Notes: generated by a model from the sequence alone, not told the origin. A DNA stretch of 64,000 nucleotides from Bacillus mycoides (GCF_001757995.1 NZ_LXLV01000058.1:20830-84829); one strand, 5' to 3'. Counted from the first letter of the stretch, positions 50,116 to 59,956 are shown. Numbers and translations: made by a program.

Positions 50116-50871
50116 TTACTCTACTAATAACATACATCCAGCTAGTATCGGTGTCATAATCATTGAAAACCTTAAAAGCATGCGAGGTGCATAATTTGTA
50201 AACTTAGCTCCTATATATGCGCCTAACATTGTCCCGATTAAAACTTGTACTAATAATACATAATCTAAATACCCTTCCGAACTATATCCAAGCCCACCTC
50301 CAATTGCGATTGGTAATATAACGAGCATTGTCGTCCCTACAGATTGACGGATCGTTAAACCTAATAGAACCATTAACCCGAGTTGGATAAAGGGCGCTGA
50401 ACCAATCCCAAACGAACCAGCTAAAATTCCAGTAACCAGTCCGAGACATATACATTTGATCAAGTTATCTTTCGTAAGTTCTTTTCCCTCTTTTAAAGAC
50501 GACTGCTCCCTGTTTTGGAACATAATCAATCGAATAAACATGAAAATTGCAGATAAAAATAACATACCCGCTGTAAACCAGTGTAGAAGATTCGCTGGTA
50601 TTAGCGAACCAAACTTCGAACCAATAAAGGAACCAATCGCTCCAAATCCCCCAACAATCCCGCCTATTACAAACACAACATTCCCTTCCCTGTAATGACT
50701 TACTACTCCAGATAATGTCGTAAATGCCATAGCAGTTAAAGATGTTGCAAGCGCAACATGAATAGGGATATGGAATACTAGAGTGAGTATGGCGATGATA
50801 AATCCTGCTCCTCCTGCTCCGACAAATCCTAATAAAACTCCCATTAATAACATTATTATAATAATTGCCAC
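50116..50871 (-). CDS. TauE/SafE-family membrane exporter
   Basis: 251 residues from the GTG at 50871 (TTGGAGGGGAG with 7-base spacing); upstream in-frame ATGs lack a ribosome site. Seven to eight helices in two halves with GFVGAGGAGFI and GSFGIGSAPFIQLGLM, the paired signatures of the family. These proteins move sulfite, sulfonates or related anions; the substrate here is unknown. Confidence 0.87.
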   Translation of the reverse strand: MAIIIIMLLMGVLLGFVGAGGAGFIIAILTLVFHIPIHVALATSLTAMAFTTLSGVVSHYREGNVVFVIGGIVGGFGAIGSFIGSKFGSLIPANLLHWFTAGMLFLSAIFMFIRLIMFQNREQSSLKEGKELTKDNLIKCICLGLVTGILAGSFGIGSAPFIQLGLMVLLGLTIRQSVGTTMLVILPIAIGGGLGYSSEGYLDYVLLVQVLIGTMLGAYIGAKFTNYAPRMLLRFSMIMTPILAGCMLLVE

Positions 50872-50925
50872 ATACTCCCCTCCAATACCCCAATTATCTA
50901 TCATATGCACACTTCTATACAAACA

Positions 50926-50950
50926 AAAAGCATCCTAAACGGATGCTTTT
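50926..50950. terminator. Terminator between TauE and BC1881-like genes
   Basis: AAAAGCATCC pairs with GGATGCTTTT around TAAAC; ends the small minus-strand gene upstream. Confidence 0.85.
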
Positions 50951-50978
50951 ACTACTTTTCTATATTGATAATATGTAC

Positions 50979-51125
50979 TTAATCTTGATTAATCAAAATT
51001 ACAGCTGGTCCAGAGACAACAACTCCGGCCACTTCTATCTTTTCAAATTCCTTCACTGTAATAGATATAACCCCTTCTCTTTCCATCAATTCCTTACTCA
51101 GGACATCAGTCGGTATCGCTTTCAC
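50979..51125 (-). CDS. Small BC1881-family-like protein
   Basis: 48 residues from a GTG at 51125 behind a perfect AAAAGGAGG: KAIPTDVLSKELMEREGV..., ending GPAVILINQD. The IPT..LSKEL..REGV and GPA.ILINQD ends resemble the BC1881 family of B. cereus group proteins, often phage-linked (from memory). Function unknown. Flanked by its own terminator, and no other phage gene is nearby. Confidence 0.7.
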   Translation of the reverse strand: MKAIPTDVLSKELMEREGVISITVKEFEKIEVAGVVVSGPAVILINQD

Positions 51126-51260
51126 CGTCTTACCTCCTTTTCATTTTATACGAAATTACAAAAAACTACCCAATGCATCTAAATATATGCATCACCTCCA
51201 CTTTCATTCCTTATTCCAGCCAAAATTCACATCCCCTTTCTATAACATATTGAAAAATAA

Positions 51261-51290
51261 AAAAGCACTCGCCAAAGCGAATGCCTTTCC
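51261..51290 (-). terminator. Terminator of the SLH amidase
   Basis: On the minus strand GCATTCGC pairs with GCGAGTGC (one mismatch), then TTTTTTATTTT. Confidence 0.8.
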
Positions 51291-51291
51291 A

Positions 51292-53019
51292 TTATTTACT
51301 CTCTATTACTTTTAACATTCTATTAATAAATGCTGCCGATTCCCCACGTGTTGCAGAACCTTTTGGCATAAACTCATTATTCTCATTCCCTTTTACGATA
51401 CCTAACCCATAAACACGCTGAACTGCCTGTTTATCATACGCTAAATTTTGATCCGTAAATGGTAATGGAACTAAATTACCTTTTATATTTTTGTATTGCA
51501 ATGCACGATCAATCATAATGACAGCTTCATCACGTTTAATCGTATCATTCGGAGCAAATATATCATTTCCTCGTCCACTTATAATCCCAGCACTAGCTGC
51601 ACGATTAATACCATCGACTAACGATGGATGGGCTGTGCTTAAATCTTTGAAATTCGATTTCCCCTCTGGTAATTGCAATGATCTTGAAACTAAATTCGCA
51701 AATTCACCACGTGTTACAAGACGTTCTGGCCAGTAAGAACCCTTCCCATCTCCAACCATAATACCTCTTTTATCTAATTCACGAATATCAGCTTCATACC
51801 AACCGCCAGTTATATCATCTTTATGATTCGCATCATAATAAGCTTTCGTTCCCTGTAAAAATGGCTCCCACGCATTATTCTTTATCATAATGGCCGGACA
51901 ATTCTTTCCGCTCCAAAATTGATGTTTTTTCACATTTTCTACAGGAATATTTAATTCCCCCATTAAATAGGCTGCTAGTTTACGAGCATTTTCCACAGCT
52001 TTATTATAATCACCATCTTGATTGACAGCAATTTCAATTGCAATTGATTCTCTATTACCAGTTCCTTCTGCTCCATCTCCAGCATGCCAACCATTTTCAT
52101 TTAATGGTAGATGTTGATAAATTTCTTTATCATCTACTGTAAAATGCCAAGATGCTGAACGATCAGTCGTTCCTGTTGCTTGGCTGTATAAATATTGTGC
52201 GTGGTTTCTAGCATTTGCTCCAACACTATAATTATCTGTCTCATGAATTGTAATGTATTTTGGTTTCATCGCATAACCTGGACGAATATTTTCATTTCCT
52301 GTTGGTACAATCATTTCCTTTAATGGTACACCGTAAATATCCGTTGTTTTCTCTTCTATTGGTGCAGTATACATAACGGCTGCACGTTTTGTACGTGTTG
52401 GTGTTGTTTCTTGAATAAGCGAGGCCTTTGTCCCTTCAAATTTTGCTGAAGGTGCGTAAATCCATTTCACCTCATTATCTATTTGGACTTGGAACCACTC
52501 TCCAACTTGTCCAATTGCAATAATTGTTTGCGGTTGTAACACTTTCTCATCTTTATATGAATTAAATGGTGCGGAATATGTAGCTGTCTCTTCATTAATT
52601 ACTAATTTTTCGTTTGCCAAGTGATAAACTTCCTTAACCTCTACATTTCCTTCACTACTTTGTATCCACCCAGCTCCAGATGATGTTTCAACATAGTAAG
52701 CGTTTCCTTTTCGTTTCTCAGCTTTCGCCACTTGATTTGAAATCTGAGCACCTGTCTCTTTTTGTAAATCAGCAGAATCATATAAAGGTGCTGAACTTAT
52801 TATATGTACAAGAAAATCTCCTTGCGCTTCATTTGTTATTCCTTTGTCCTCTCCACGCCCATCTTCATCTTTCATATGGGTTTCAATACTTTTTAAAGCT
52901 TGCTCGTCAGTTGAAATTGTTACGGTCTTTTCTACTGTGTCAGCATAGGAAGAAGCTGGAATCGTTACCATACTAAATACAATTGATGCAGCTAAAACAT
53001 TATAAAATCCTTTTTTCAT
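51292..53019 (-). CDS. Secreted N-acetylmuramoyl-L-alanine amidase with SLH cell-wall anchor
   Basis: 575 residues: signal peptide (1-26, SSYA), two SH3-like repeats (about 70-135 and 145-215; GWIQS and VKWIYAPSA), an amidase_2 domain (about 240-395; TIHETDN, SASWHFTVDD, WHAGDG, KHQFWSGKNCPAIM) and three SLH repeats from about 400 (GWYEADIRELDKRGIMVGDG and two more). SLH repeats bind pyruvylated secondary wall polymer. It probably remodels peptidoglycan at the cell surface. Monocistronic. Confidence 0.94.
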   Translation of the reverse strand: MKKGFYNVLAASIVFSMVTIPASSYADTVEKTVTISTDEQALKSIETHMKDEDGRGEDKGITNEAQGDFLVHIISSAPLYDSADLQKETGAQISNQVAKAEKRKGNAYYVETSSGAGWIQSSEGNVEVKEVYHLANEKLVINEETATYSAPFNSYKDEKVLQPQTIIAIGQVGEWFQVQIDNEVKWIYAPSAKFEGTKASLIQETTPTRTKRAAVMYTAPIEEKTTDIYGVPLKEMIVPTGNENIRPGYAMKPKYITIHETDNYSVGANARNHAQYLYSQATGTTDRSASWHFTVDDKEIYQHLPLNENGWHAGDGAEGTGNRESIAIEIAVNQDGDYNKAVENARKLAAYLMGELNIPVENVKKHQFWSGKNCPAIMIKNNAWEPFLQGTKAYYDANHKDDITGGWYEADIRELDKRGIMVGDGKGSYWPERLVTRGEFANLVSRSLQLPEGKSNFKDLSTAHPSLVDGINRAASAGIISGRGNDIFAPNDTIKRDEAVIMIDRALQYKNIKGNLVPLPFTDQNLAYDKQAVQRVYGLGIVKGNENNEFMPKGSATRGESAAFINRMLKVIESK

Positions 53020-53201
53020 AATAATTATTTAACACGCTTATATCGAAATTCGTGTTAACTTCCCTCCCTAATCTAAAAAATTTAATACTATCTAGTAAAC
53101 TTCTAAACTAAATAGCCATTTACAATATAACAAACTCTACCCCATTCGTATAGATAGGAATGACTACTATTTGCCTACTTTTTCTATATTGGAATATAGA
53201 A

Positions 53202-53228
53202 AAGAAGCTATAAAAGGTATAGCTTCTT
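53202..53228 (-). terminator. Terminator of the 53241 gene
   Basis: AAGAAGCTATA pairs with TATAGCTTCTT around AAAGG. Confidence 0.85.
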
Positions 53229-53240
53229 CCTCTCACTATT

Positions 53241-53810
53241 TCAATCTCGTTGCACCTTATATTCTATAACCCTACCATCTTTATCAAATTGCAAAACAAG
53301 ACATTCACTATCTATAGGAATGAAACCACGTTCATTCCCAAGATAGTATAGTGTAGTAATTCCCGTTTCCAAACTGCTTGTTTTCGTAGGGGCCCCTAAC
53401 AATTTTATGATTTCCTCGTTTGATTTCCCTATCAATTTATGCCGCTTTAATAAGTCATCTATCATATATACCCGTTTTTCTTCATCATTTAACCACCGAT
53501 CCTGATTAAAGTTTGAAGTGTATTTATTTAAACTTAATTGTAAAGTGCATACTATCAATAGAATGAGAGCAACCATCATTACAGTGAACAGCTGTTTCTT
53601 ATCTTTATCACGTCTTGCTGATACATGTAAGACAGCCTTTTGAATAATAACTAGTAGAATAAAAGGCATTGCTACTACAAAAATACTCATTACACTCAAT
53701 GACACATGAACCATATCAATAACAAAGATAAACACAAGGTACATTAATATATACAAACAAAAATAAATGTACAATATTCCCCACAATATAGAGCTTTTAC
53801 CTTTCTCCAC
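53241..53810 (-). CDS. Membrane protein with BamE/SmpA-like C-terminus, unknown function
   Basis: 189 residues, start GTG at 53810 with AGGTG six bases before it. Three hydrophobic segments (about 8-30, 37-60, 75-95), then a soluble tail: GKSNEEIIKLLGAPTKTSS...GERGFIPIDSECLVLQFDKDGRV, the layout of the SmpA/OmlA fold found in many exported Bacillus proteins. Function unknown. Confidence 0.7.
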   Translation of the reverse strand: MEKGKSSILWGILYIYFCLYILMYLVFIFVIDMVHVSLSVMSIFVVAMPFILLVIIQKAVLHVSARRDKDKKQLFTVMMVALILLIVCTLQLSLNKYTSNFNQDRWLNDEEKRVYMIDDLLKRHKLIGKSNEEIIKLLGAPTKTSSLETGITTLYYLGNERGFIPIDSECLVLQFDKDGRVIEYKVQRD

Positions 53811-53835
53811 CTAAAGCACCTACTTTATCCCGCTA

Positions 53836-53892
53836 TTTACAGGCAGTGAAACTCCCACTTCAAGCCTTGCTATGTTAGGTGGAAGTCGTGCT
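53836..53892. mobile_element. Possible remnant of an IS200/IS605-type element end
   Basis: A GC-richer segment, GGCAGTGAAACTCCCACTTC followed by AAGCCTTGCTATGTTAGGTG and GAAGTCGTGCT, can fold by pairing ACTCCCAC with GTGGAAGT. It resembles, from memory, the subterminal sequence of IS605-type elements in bacilli. No transposase frame is near. Confidence 0.25.
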
Positions 53893-53920
53893 ACCTATAA
53901 TAGCTCTGCTAATTAAAGTT

Positions 53921-54955
53921 TCACTTCGAAACATAATTCATCTGACCAATCATATCTCTAATCTTTCCTAGTTCTTGTGCGGTATATATTACTTTACTTG
54001 TCAAAACTTCATTTCTGAAAAATGTTACAATTTGCTCTCTATCTTTAAATCTCGGCAATTCTTCATTAGAAAGATCAATAACTTCTTTTCCACTCTCATT
54101 TTCAAAATATACAATCGGTTTTATTTTTTCCTTTACAATATCTATTTGCATTTCTTCCAAACAATTATATAAAGTTTGAGATAATATTTTCGCTTTATAC
54201 GCTGGATTCCCTTCATTTCTTACTTGCAAAGTTAATGACGTTCCATCCGTAATAAATTCAAATGTCTCTTCTTTTTCAATTTCATGTTGATACTTGCCAA
54301 TTTCCTCAATCATAAATGAATATATACCTGCATTTTCTCTCGTTAAGCCATGGATTAATTTCCCTGTCCATTCTTTCGTCTCAAGTAGATAAATACCAGT
54401 TTTACATAAAATGAGGTGATGGATTCGATTTTCGTTTATGTCACGTTTATGTCTAGATTTATTGCGTATCATAAAAACGTTTGGCATAATATGAAATTCA
54501 TCTTCTAGTATGATTCCTTGCTCAACAAAACCTCGTTTCATATAATGTAATGTTTCATGTGTATTCACTTCAGCACCATTTTTGGTATACTCTCGTAAAT
54601 CCGCAATTAAATTTTGAAACATATGTAGTTCATTACTATGCTTATCTTGCATTTCACTACGTTCTTTACTATGTTGAACAGCTAGTTGATTTTTCATCAT
54701 ACGCATATTTTCAACTTCTCTAGCTGTACTAACTTGTAAATCATTATATTTTCTCTGTTCCATATTCTTTAAAGTACTTTGTTGTTCTTTATGCTCTGTA
54801 ATCGTAGCTGCAATTTCACTTTCATACGTTTCAATCGCTTGTTTCTTTTCAAATTCTACTTGCTGACTCTCTGATTCTAACTGTTTATTTTTATAAAACA
54901 GTACAAACACTGCAGCTAATAATATTAAAATTCCACCTATTAGCACATAATCCAT
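53921..54955 (-). CDS. NERD-domain membrane-anchored protein
   Basis: 344 residues. An N-terminal helix (about 3-20), a long coiled coil (about 22-120, rich in Glu/Gln/Lys) and a nuclease-related domain (about 165-215; HHLILCKTGIYLLETKEWTGKL). The NERD core residues Glu and Lys in ETKEW are present. Nuclease activity in this family is predicted, not proven. The C-terminal 100 residues are unassigned. AAAGGAG precedes the ATG. Monocistronic. Confidence 0.82.
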   Translation of the reverse strand: MDYVLIGGILILLAAVFVLFYKNKQLESESQQVEFEKKQAIETYESEIAATITEHKEQQSTLKNMEQRKYNDLQVSTAREVENMRMMKNQLAVQHSKERSEMQDKHSNELHMFQNLIADLREYTKNGAEVNTHETLHYMKRGFVEQGIILEDEFHIMPNVFMIRNKSRHKRDINENRIHHLILCKTGIYLLETKEWTGKLIHGLTRENAGIYSFMIEEIGKYQHEIEKEETFEFITDGTSLTLQVRNEGNPAYKAKILSQTLYNCLEEMQIDIVKEKIKPIVYFENESGKEVIDLSNEELPRFKDREQIVTFFRNEVLTSKVIYTAQELGKIRDMIGQMNYVSK

Positions 54956-55138
54956 ACTTCTACTCCTTTATTTCATTTTCGATTATTTTTTATAAATATA
55001 CCCATTATATTATACTACGCTTTCAATATACACTTTGTAAAAATTATATATTCTTCATAAAAAGGCACCTTAAGTCGGATACCACTTTATTGTCATAAGA
55101 AATTTCATTGCATACTTTTAATACTTCAATAAATTAAA

Positions 55139-55166
55139 AACAGGCCTTATAATTATAAGGCCTGTT
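55139..55166 (-). terminator. Terminator of the ABC exporter pair
   Basis: AACAGGCCTTATAA pairs with TTATAAGGCCTGTT; on the minus strand a T run follows. It overlaps the last codons of the ABC gene. Confidence 0.88.
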
Positions 55167-56916
55167 GCAAACTACCTTTATTTTGCAGTAAGTACATATT
55201 GTAATAAAGTCCTTGTTTACTAAGTAGCTCTTGATGTGTTCCGCTTTCTACAATTTCCCCTTCATGCATAACAAATATTTGATCCGCATCTTGGATTGTA
55301 GACAATCTGTGCGCAATCGCTATCGTTGTTCTGCCTTTTCGCATTTGCTGCAATGCCGCTTGGATAGCCTCCTCTGTTTCTGTATCAATATTTGCCGTCG
55401 CTTCATCTAACACTAATACTTTCGGATTGGTTGCTATCGTTCTAGCAAAAGCAATTAATTGCCTTTGACCACTAGAAAATGCAGCTCCTCTTTCGACAAC
55501 TTCTGTATCATACTGCTCTGGTAATTTTTCAATAAACGTATTCGCTTGCACAAACTTTGCCGCTTCCTCTATCTCTTCATCCGTAATCTCTTCATTATAC
55601 ATACGAATATTTTGCTTTACATTTCCTGCAAATAAAAATGCATCTTGCAACACAAGACCAATCTTCTTTCGAATTTCTTGTTCTTCAAACTTCTCTAAAT
55701 CCACTCCATCTATTACAATATTACCTGATTTAACATTGTAAAATCTCATTAATAAATTCATAATTGTACTCTTACCACTACCAGTGTGTCCAACGAAAGC
55801 AACCGTTTGCCCTGGCTTTACGTGAAAAGATACATTTTTTAAAACGTCACGCTTTCCATCATATGAAAAAGTAACATCTTTAAACTGAATTTCCCCGTTA
55901 GCTACTCGTGGCTGTTCACTCCCCATTTGAACAGGAGCTAAATCTTTATCATCCATTAAATGAAATACACGCGATGATGAAACAAGCGCTTGCTGGAAGA
56001 AAGATAGTTTCATCATCATCTCATTTACCGGCTGGAAGAAACGATGAATATAGTTAACGAAAGCATATAAAACCCCTACTTCAACAGGACTCTTTAAAGC
56101 ATCGATTCCGAATAAACCAAGTACTAACGCAATTGCTACAATATGAACAAGATCTGTTGCTGGACGTAAAAGTAATGCATCTAATTTCAATGTACGACGT
56201 CCAGCACTATAATGCTTGTTGTTCACTTCTTCAAACTCTTTTCTCATCCGCTTTTCTTGCCGGAACACTTGAACAATATTCATCCCTTGAATGGACTCAT
56301 TTAACTTTGCATTTAATACACTCAGTTGATTACGTACCTCTAAATAAAAAGCTGCACTTTTCCGGCGATACAGCACCATAATCGCAAACATAATTGGAAT
56401 TAATATGAGAGAAAATAGCGCTAATTTTACATCTAGTAAAAACATCGCTACTAAAATCCCTACTAAAAAGACTACATTTTTCACGAATGTTGATAGTACA
56501 CTAACATAAAAATCCTTAATCGCTTCCGTATCATTCGTTATACGAGATACGAGCGTACCAATCGGCGTACGATCAAAGAAACTTAGTGACAATTTTTGAA
56601 CATGTTCATACACTTCAACTCGCATATCTTGAACAATCTTAAAAGCGATATTTTGAAAGTACAATAAGTCTAAATACGTAAATAATACTTTTAATAAGTG
56701 AGCAATAATATACACTACAAATAGAGTAACAAGTGCTGATTGTTCAAAGTTACGTGGTACTAAGTGTTCATCAAGAAATTGTTTAATTAAAAAAGGACCC
56801 ATCATTTCAGTTACAGTTGCACCAACTAGAAATAAAAATGCTAACGCTAATAACCCTTTATAAGGCCTCATATAAGAAAGCAACCTTCTTAAATCACTCC
56901 GTTTTTTCTCAGCCAT
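55153..56916 (-). CDS. ABC exporter half-transporter (catalytic Glu subunit), BmrD/YheH-like
   Basis: 587 residues: six helices (about 20-310), then an ATPase domain with Walker A GHTGSGKST, signature FSSGQRQL, Walker B VLVLDEATANID with the catalytic Glu, and the IAHRLSTI H-loop. The ATG at 56916 overlaps the upstream stop (TGATG) and follows AAAGGAGG. Together with the partner it makes a heterodimeric multidrug exporter resembling BmrC/BmrD (YheI/YheH); the assignment is by family and arrangement. Confidence 0.9.
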   Translation of the reverse strand: MAEKKRSDLRRLLSYMRPYKGLLALAFLFLVGATVTEMMGPFLIKQFLDEHLVPRNFEQSALVTLFVVYIIAHLLKVLFTYLDLLYFQNIAFKIVQDMRVEVYEHVQKLSLSFFDRTPIGTLVSRITNDTEAIKDFYVSVLSTFVKNVVFLVGILVAMFLLDVKLALFSLILIPIMFAIMVLYRRKSAAFYLEVRNQLSVLNAKLNESIQGMNIVQVFRQEKRMRKEFEEVNNKHYSAGRRTLKLDALLLRPATDLVHIVAIALVLGLFGIDALKSPVEVGVLYAFVNYIHRFFQPVNEMMMKLSFFQQALVSSSRVFHLMDDKDLAPVQMGSEQPRVANGEIQFKDVTFSYDGKRDVLKNVSFHVKPGQTVAFVGHTGSGKSTIMNLLMRFYNVKSGNIVIDGVDLEKFEEQEIRKKIGLVLQDAFLFAGNVKQNIRMYNEEITDEEIEEAAKFVQANTFIEKLPEQYDTEVVERGAAFSSGQRQLIAFARTIATNPKVLVLDEATANIDTETEEAIQAALQQMRKGRTTIAIAHRLSTIQDADQIFVMHEGEIVESGTHQELLSKQGLYYNMYLLQNKGSLQQAL

Positions 56917-58667
56917 CATACGCCTCCTTTCTCTACTAATGCCTCTAACTGCTGGCTTTCGTACATTTCTTTATACCAACCATTTTCTTTCATTAATTGC
57001 TCATGTGTCCCTCGCTGCATAACCCTACCTTCATCAATAACAAGAATAAGATTTGCATGCTGAATAGCACTTAAACGATGGGCAGTAATAATCGTCGTTT
57101 TCTCTGCCCTTTCTCGTTTCAATGCAGTTAAAATAGTTTCTTCTGTTTTTGCATCTACGGCTGATAAACAATCATCTAATATTAAAATTTCAGCATTTGT
57201 TAATAATGCACGCGCAATAGAGATTCGCTGTTTTTGACCTCCTGATAGTGAAACGCCCCTTTCACCTACTACAGTGTCATACCCTTCTGGAAATTGAAAT
57301 ATATCATTATGAATACAAGCAATATCAGCAGCCCGGCTAATTTCTTTATATGTAGCATCGACCTTTCCAAAAGCAATGTTCTCCCCAATACTCGCTGAAA
57401 ATAAAAAGTGATCTTGCGGTACATATGAAATTGCAGAACGCACACCGTGAAGTGTTAAATCTCGAATATCCCGCTCCCCAACTTTTAATTCACCATTAAA
57501 ATGATCATACTCTCGAATTAAACATTTTAACAACGTCGTCTTCCCTGCACCGGTACGTCCTACAATTCCTAACGTTTCACCTTTTCTTAAATTAAAGTAA
57601 ATATCTTTTAAGTTTAATAGTTCATTCTTTTTATAAGAAAACGAATCAACAGCGAACGAAACATCACCACTTGCTATAGTATTTATAGCATTGTCCCTAT
57701 TCACTACATCTGAAGTTTGTGAAAGTATTTTCTCCACACGATCATACGAAGCACGTCCACGCTCCATAATATTAAATAGCCATCCAAACGCTAACATTGG
57801 CCATACAAGTGTCCCTAAGTATGTTGTAAATGTTACCAATTCCCCTACAGTTAATTCACCCCGTACGACTAATAATGATCCGTAACAAATTGCGATCAAA
57901 AATGAAAATCCGACAATTAAGGAAATCGTTGGATCGAATAACGAGTCAATACGTGCAACTAGCATATTTTTATGTACGACATCTTCCGATTTCTTCCGAA
58001 ACGATTGTAAATCCTCTTTCTCTTGTCCAAGTGAGCGAATTACCTTCATCCCACTCATACTTTCTTGTACTTTATCATTGATTTCAGAAAACGATTGCTG
58101 TGCTTTATGAAATCTTCTATGCAATAAAGTTCCATAATAATTTGTAGAAATAGCTACAATTGGCATCGGAATTAAACTTAATAACGTTAACTTCCAGCTA
58201 ATTGTAAACCCCATCGCTACGAGTACACATCCTCCAACAGCTAATGAATCAACGAGTGTTAACACACCTGACCCAGCAGTTTGTTGAATCGCCTGAATAT
58301 CATTTGTCGCATGTGCCATCAAATCGCCCGTACGACGTGATTGATAAAAGGATGGGCTCATCTTTGTAAAATGCTCATATAAATTCTTTCGGAGTTGACG
58401 AGCTAGTTTTAAAGAAGATCCAAAAATCATAATACGCCATAAGTAACGTAATATATACATCGTAATTCCTACAACTACTAATAGAATAACCCAGTTCAAC
58501 AATTTTTCAGACGTTAATGTTCCATTATTAATTTCATCTACTACAATGCCTAGTACTCTTGGCGCTACAAGTTCAAGAAGCGCGACACCAAATAACATAA
58601 TAATTCCGATTATGTACGCTCGTTTTTCTTGTTTAAAAAACCAAGCTAAATTAAAAAACACTTTCAT
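56916..58667 (-). CDS. ABC exporter half-transporter (degenerate site subunit), BmrC/YheI-like
   Basis: 583 residues: six helices, then Walker A GRTGAGKTT, signature LSGGQKQR and Walker B LILDDCLSAVDAKTEE, where the catalytic Glu is Asp. The H-loop is TAHRLSAI. Such a change marks the non-hydrolysing site of heterodimeric exporters. AAGGGAGGAGG precedes the ATG. First gene of the pair. Confidence 0.9.
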   Translation of the reverse strand: MKVFFNLAWFFKQEKRAYIIGIIMLFGVALLELVAPRVLGIVVDEINNGTLTSEKLLNWVILLVVVGITMYILRYLWRIMIFGSSLKLARQLRKNLYEHFTKMSPSFYQSRRTGDLMAHATNDIQAIQQTAGSGVLTLVDSLAVGGCVLVAMGFTISWKLTLLSLIPMPIVAISTNYYGTLLHRRFHKAQQSFSEINDKVQESMSGMKVIRSLGQEKEDLQSFRKKSEDVVHKNMLVARIDSLFDPTISLIVGFSFLIAICYGSLLVVRGELTVGELVTFTTYLGTLVWPMLAFGWLFNIMERGRASYDRVEKILSQTSDVVNRDNAINTIASGDVSFAVDSFSYKKNELLNLKDIYFNLRKGETLGIVGRTGAGKTTLLKCLIREYDHFNGELKVGERDIRDLTLHGVRSAISYVPQDHFLFSASIGENIAFGKVDATYKEISRAADIACIHNDIFQFPEGYDTVVGERGVSLSGGQKQRISIARALLTNAEILILDDCLSAVDAKTEETILTALKRERAEKTTIITAHRLSAIQHANLILVIDEGRVMQRGTHEQLMKENGWYKEMYESQQLEALVEKGGV

Positions 58668-58751
58668 ATTTATCCTCCTCCCTTAAAATGAGCGATATTT
58701 TCAGTTTAACAAAAATACAGAATTTTTAAAAGTTTTAAATATCTTGCTCAC

Positions 58752-58794
58752 CCAAAAGAAAAGGGCACTCGGTAAGAGTGCCCTTTTCTTTTGG
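58752..58794 (-). terminator. Strong hairpin terminator
   Basis: CCAAAAGAAAAGGGCACTC and its exact complement around GGTAA. The only candidate upstream transcript is the lipoprotein gene 360 bases away or a decayed gene. Confidence 0.8.
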
Positions 58795-58818
58795 AAAGGT
58801 TTTTGCTCCATTTGCATC
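58784..58818 (-). repeat. 35-base fossil copy of the yneF coding region
   Basis: 32 of 35 bases match 60411-60445 inside yneF, same strand (TTTTCTTTTGGAAAGGTTTT onward). It encodes MQMEQKPFQKK against [11 protein letters not shown] in yneF. Confidence 0.6.
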
Positions 58819-59152
58819 AAAACCCTTATATATCAAGGTTTGACGACTATTTCCACCGCTATTTCTGTTAAGAAAAATATAGCACATCTTCATTTACCTT
58901 GTCTATAAAATTCCAGTATCTTATACAAAAGTGGTTTATCATTCGTCTATTTTTTTAAATCGTCACTTCACAAGTTAAAATCATTTACTGCTTTTGTCTA
59001 AACTCTTTCATCCAAGCAACCTCAGAAGAATAATGTTCTATTCAGCACCCAAATCTATTTTTAAATATTTCACCTTTGAAATCATATCACCACTATAACT
59101 ATCCTTACATTGTGTTTTTACAATTAAAATTGCATTCCTCTCATTTTCTTAG

Positions 59153-59746
59153 TTATTTTGGTTCTGGAACGCTTTTAATATCATTAGTATATTTGTTTAA
59201 CAATTCTATGGCTTTCTGTTTTAATTCTAATCCTTCTTTCATTTTGCTTGAATTTAATTCCTCTACTGAGAGTATTATTTTCACTCCACTATCCATGTAA
59301 GTTTCATAACTTTTTAATAATGTTTCATGATGTTGTTTATATGCATCTGGAATATGTTGTTGTGGGTATGTTTTTAATGTGTCATAATCATTTCCAATTG
59401 CTTTGTATCCATTTCTTATAGCATCTTTCCACTTATTGTCTCCAAACAAACTTGTGTTATTATTTGCTTCCATAAGAAGTTTCTCTATAAGTTTGTTCGA
59501 TATACCAGTCTTTTCAGTAATGATGACAATATTATTAACATATTTTTGTCTTTTTTCTTTCTCAATATTAACTAAATCTATTTTTGGCTCTTCTTTAGCC
59601 TGTTCAACCTTAGTTTGTTCTACCTTTTCTTCTACTTTTGATTCTTCATTTTTAGGTTCTTCTTTGACTGTATCTGTCTTTGACGAACATCCAGCCACTA
59701 ATGCCACCATCAATAGCGTAACTCCCCATTTTTTCAACATTTTCAT
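59153..59746 (-). CDS. Lipoprotein of unknown function
   Basis: 197 residues. A lipobox VAGC ends the signal peptide at Cys20; a linker rich in Glu/Lys repeats (VEEKVEQTKVEQAKEEP) follows, then a helical domain (about 70-195). It should be anchored to the outer face of the membrane. GGGGAG precedes the ATG at seven bases. I recognise no family. Confidence 0.85.
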   Translation of the reverse strand: MKMLKKWGVTLLMVALVAGCSSKTDTVKEEPKNEESKVEEKVEQTKVEQAKEEPKIDLVNIEKEKRQKYVNNIVIITEKTGISNKLIEKLLMEANNNTSLFGDNKWKDAIRNGYKAIGNDYDTLKTYPQQHIPDAYKQHHETLLKSYETYMDSGVKIILSVEELNSSKMKEGLELKQKAIELLNKYTNDIKSVPEPK

Positions 59747-59956
59747 ATCCCTGCTCCCCTTTTATGAATTTCACACTACCACTAATAAAAATATCATATT
59801 TTTCCATACACATAAACTTCCTATTATGTAATATTTTCAAAAATCCGATTCTCGCAAACCTTCAAAAATATTCTACTACGAGAATTGTTCATAGTAGAAT
59901 GTTTACATTTTTCATACTTCTTTAAAATTCATTTAAAGTATTCTTTTTATTGTATG

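Larger units (their letters stand above)
58668..59152. other. 485-base gap with an orphan hairpin and a yneF-derived scrap
   Basis: No coding frame with a ribosome site. It contains a 19-bp perfect terminator hairpin (58752-58794) and, next to it, 35 bases that match the yneF coding region (see repeat at 58784-58818). Confidence 0.7.

Noticed and set aside
50465-50893. 142-codon minus-strand frame overlapping the TauE gene
   Set aside because: Another frame of the membrane protein; composition (Cys, Tyr, Arg-rich) is an artefact.
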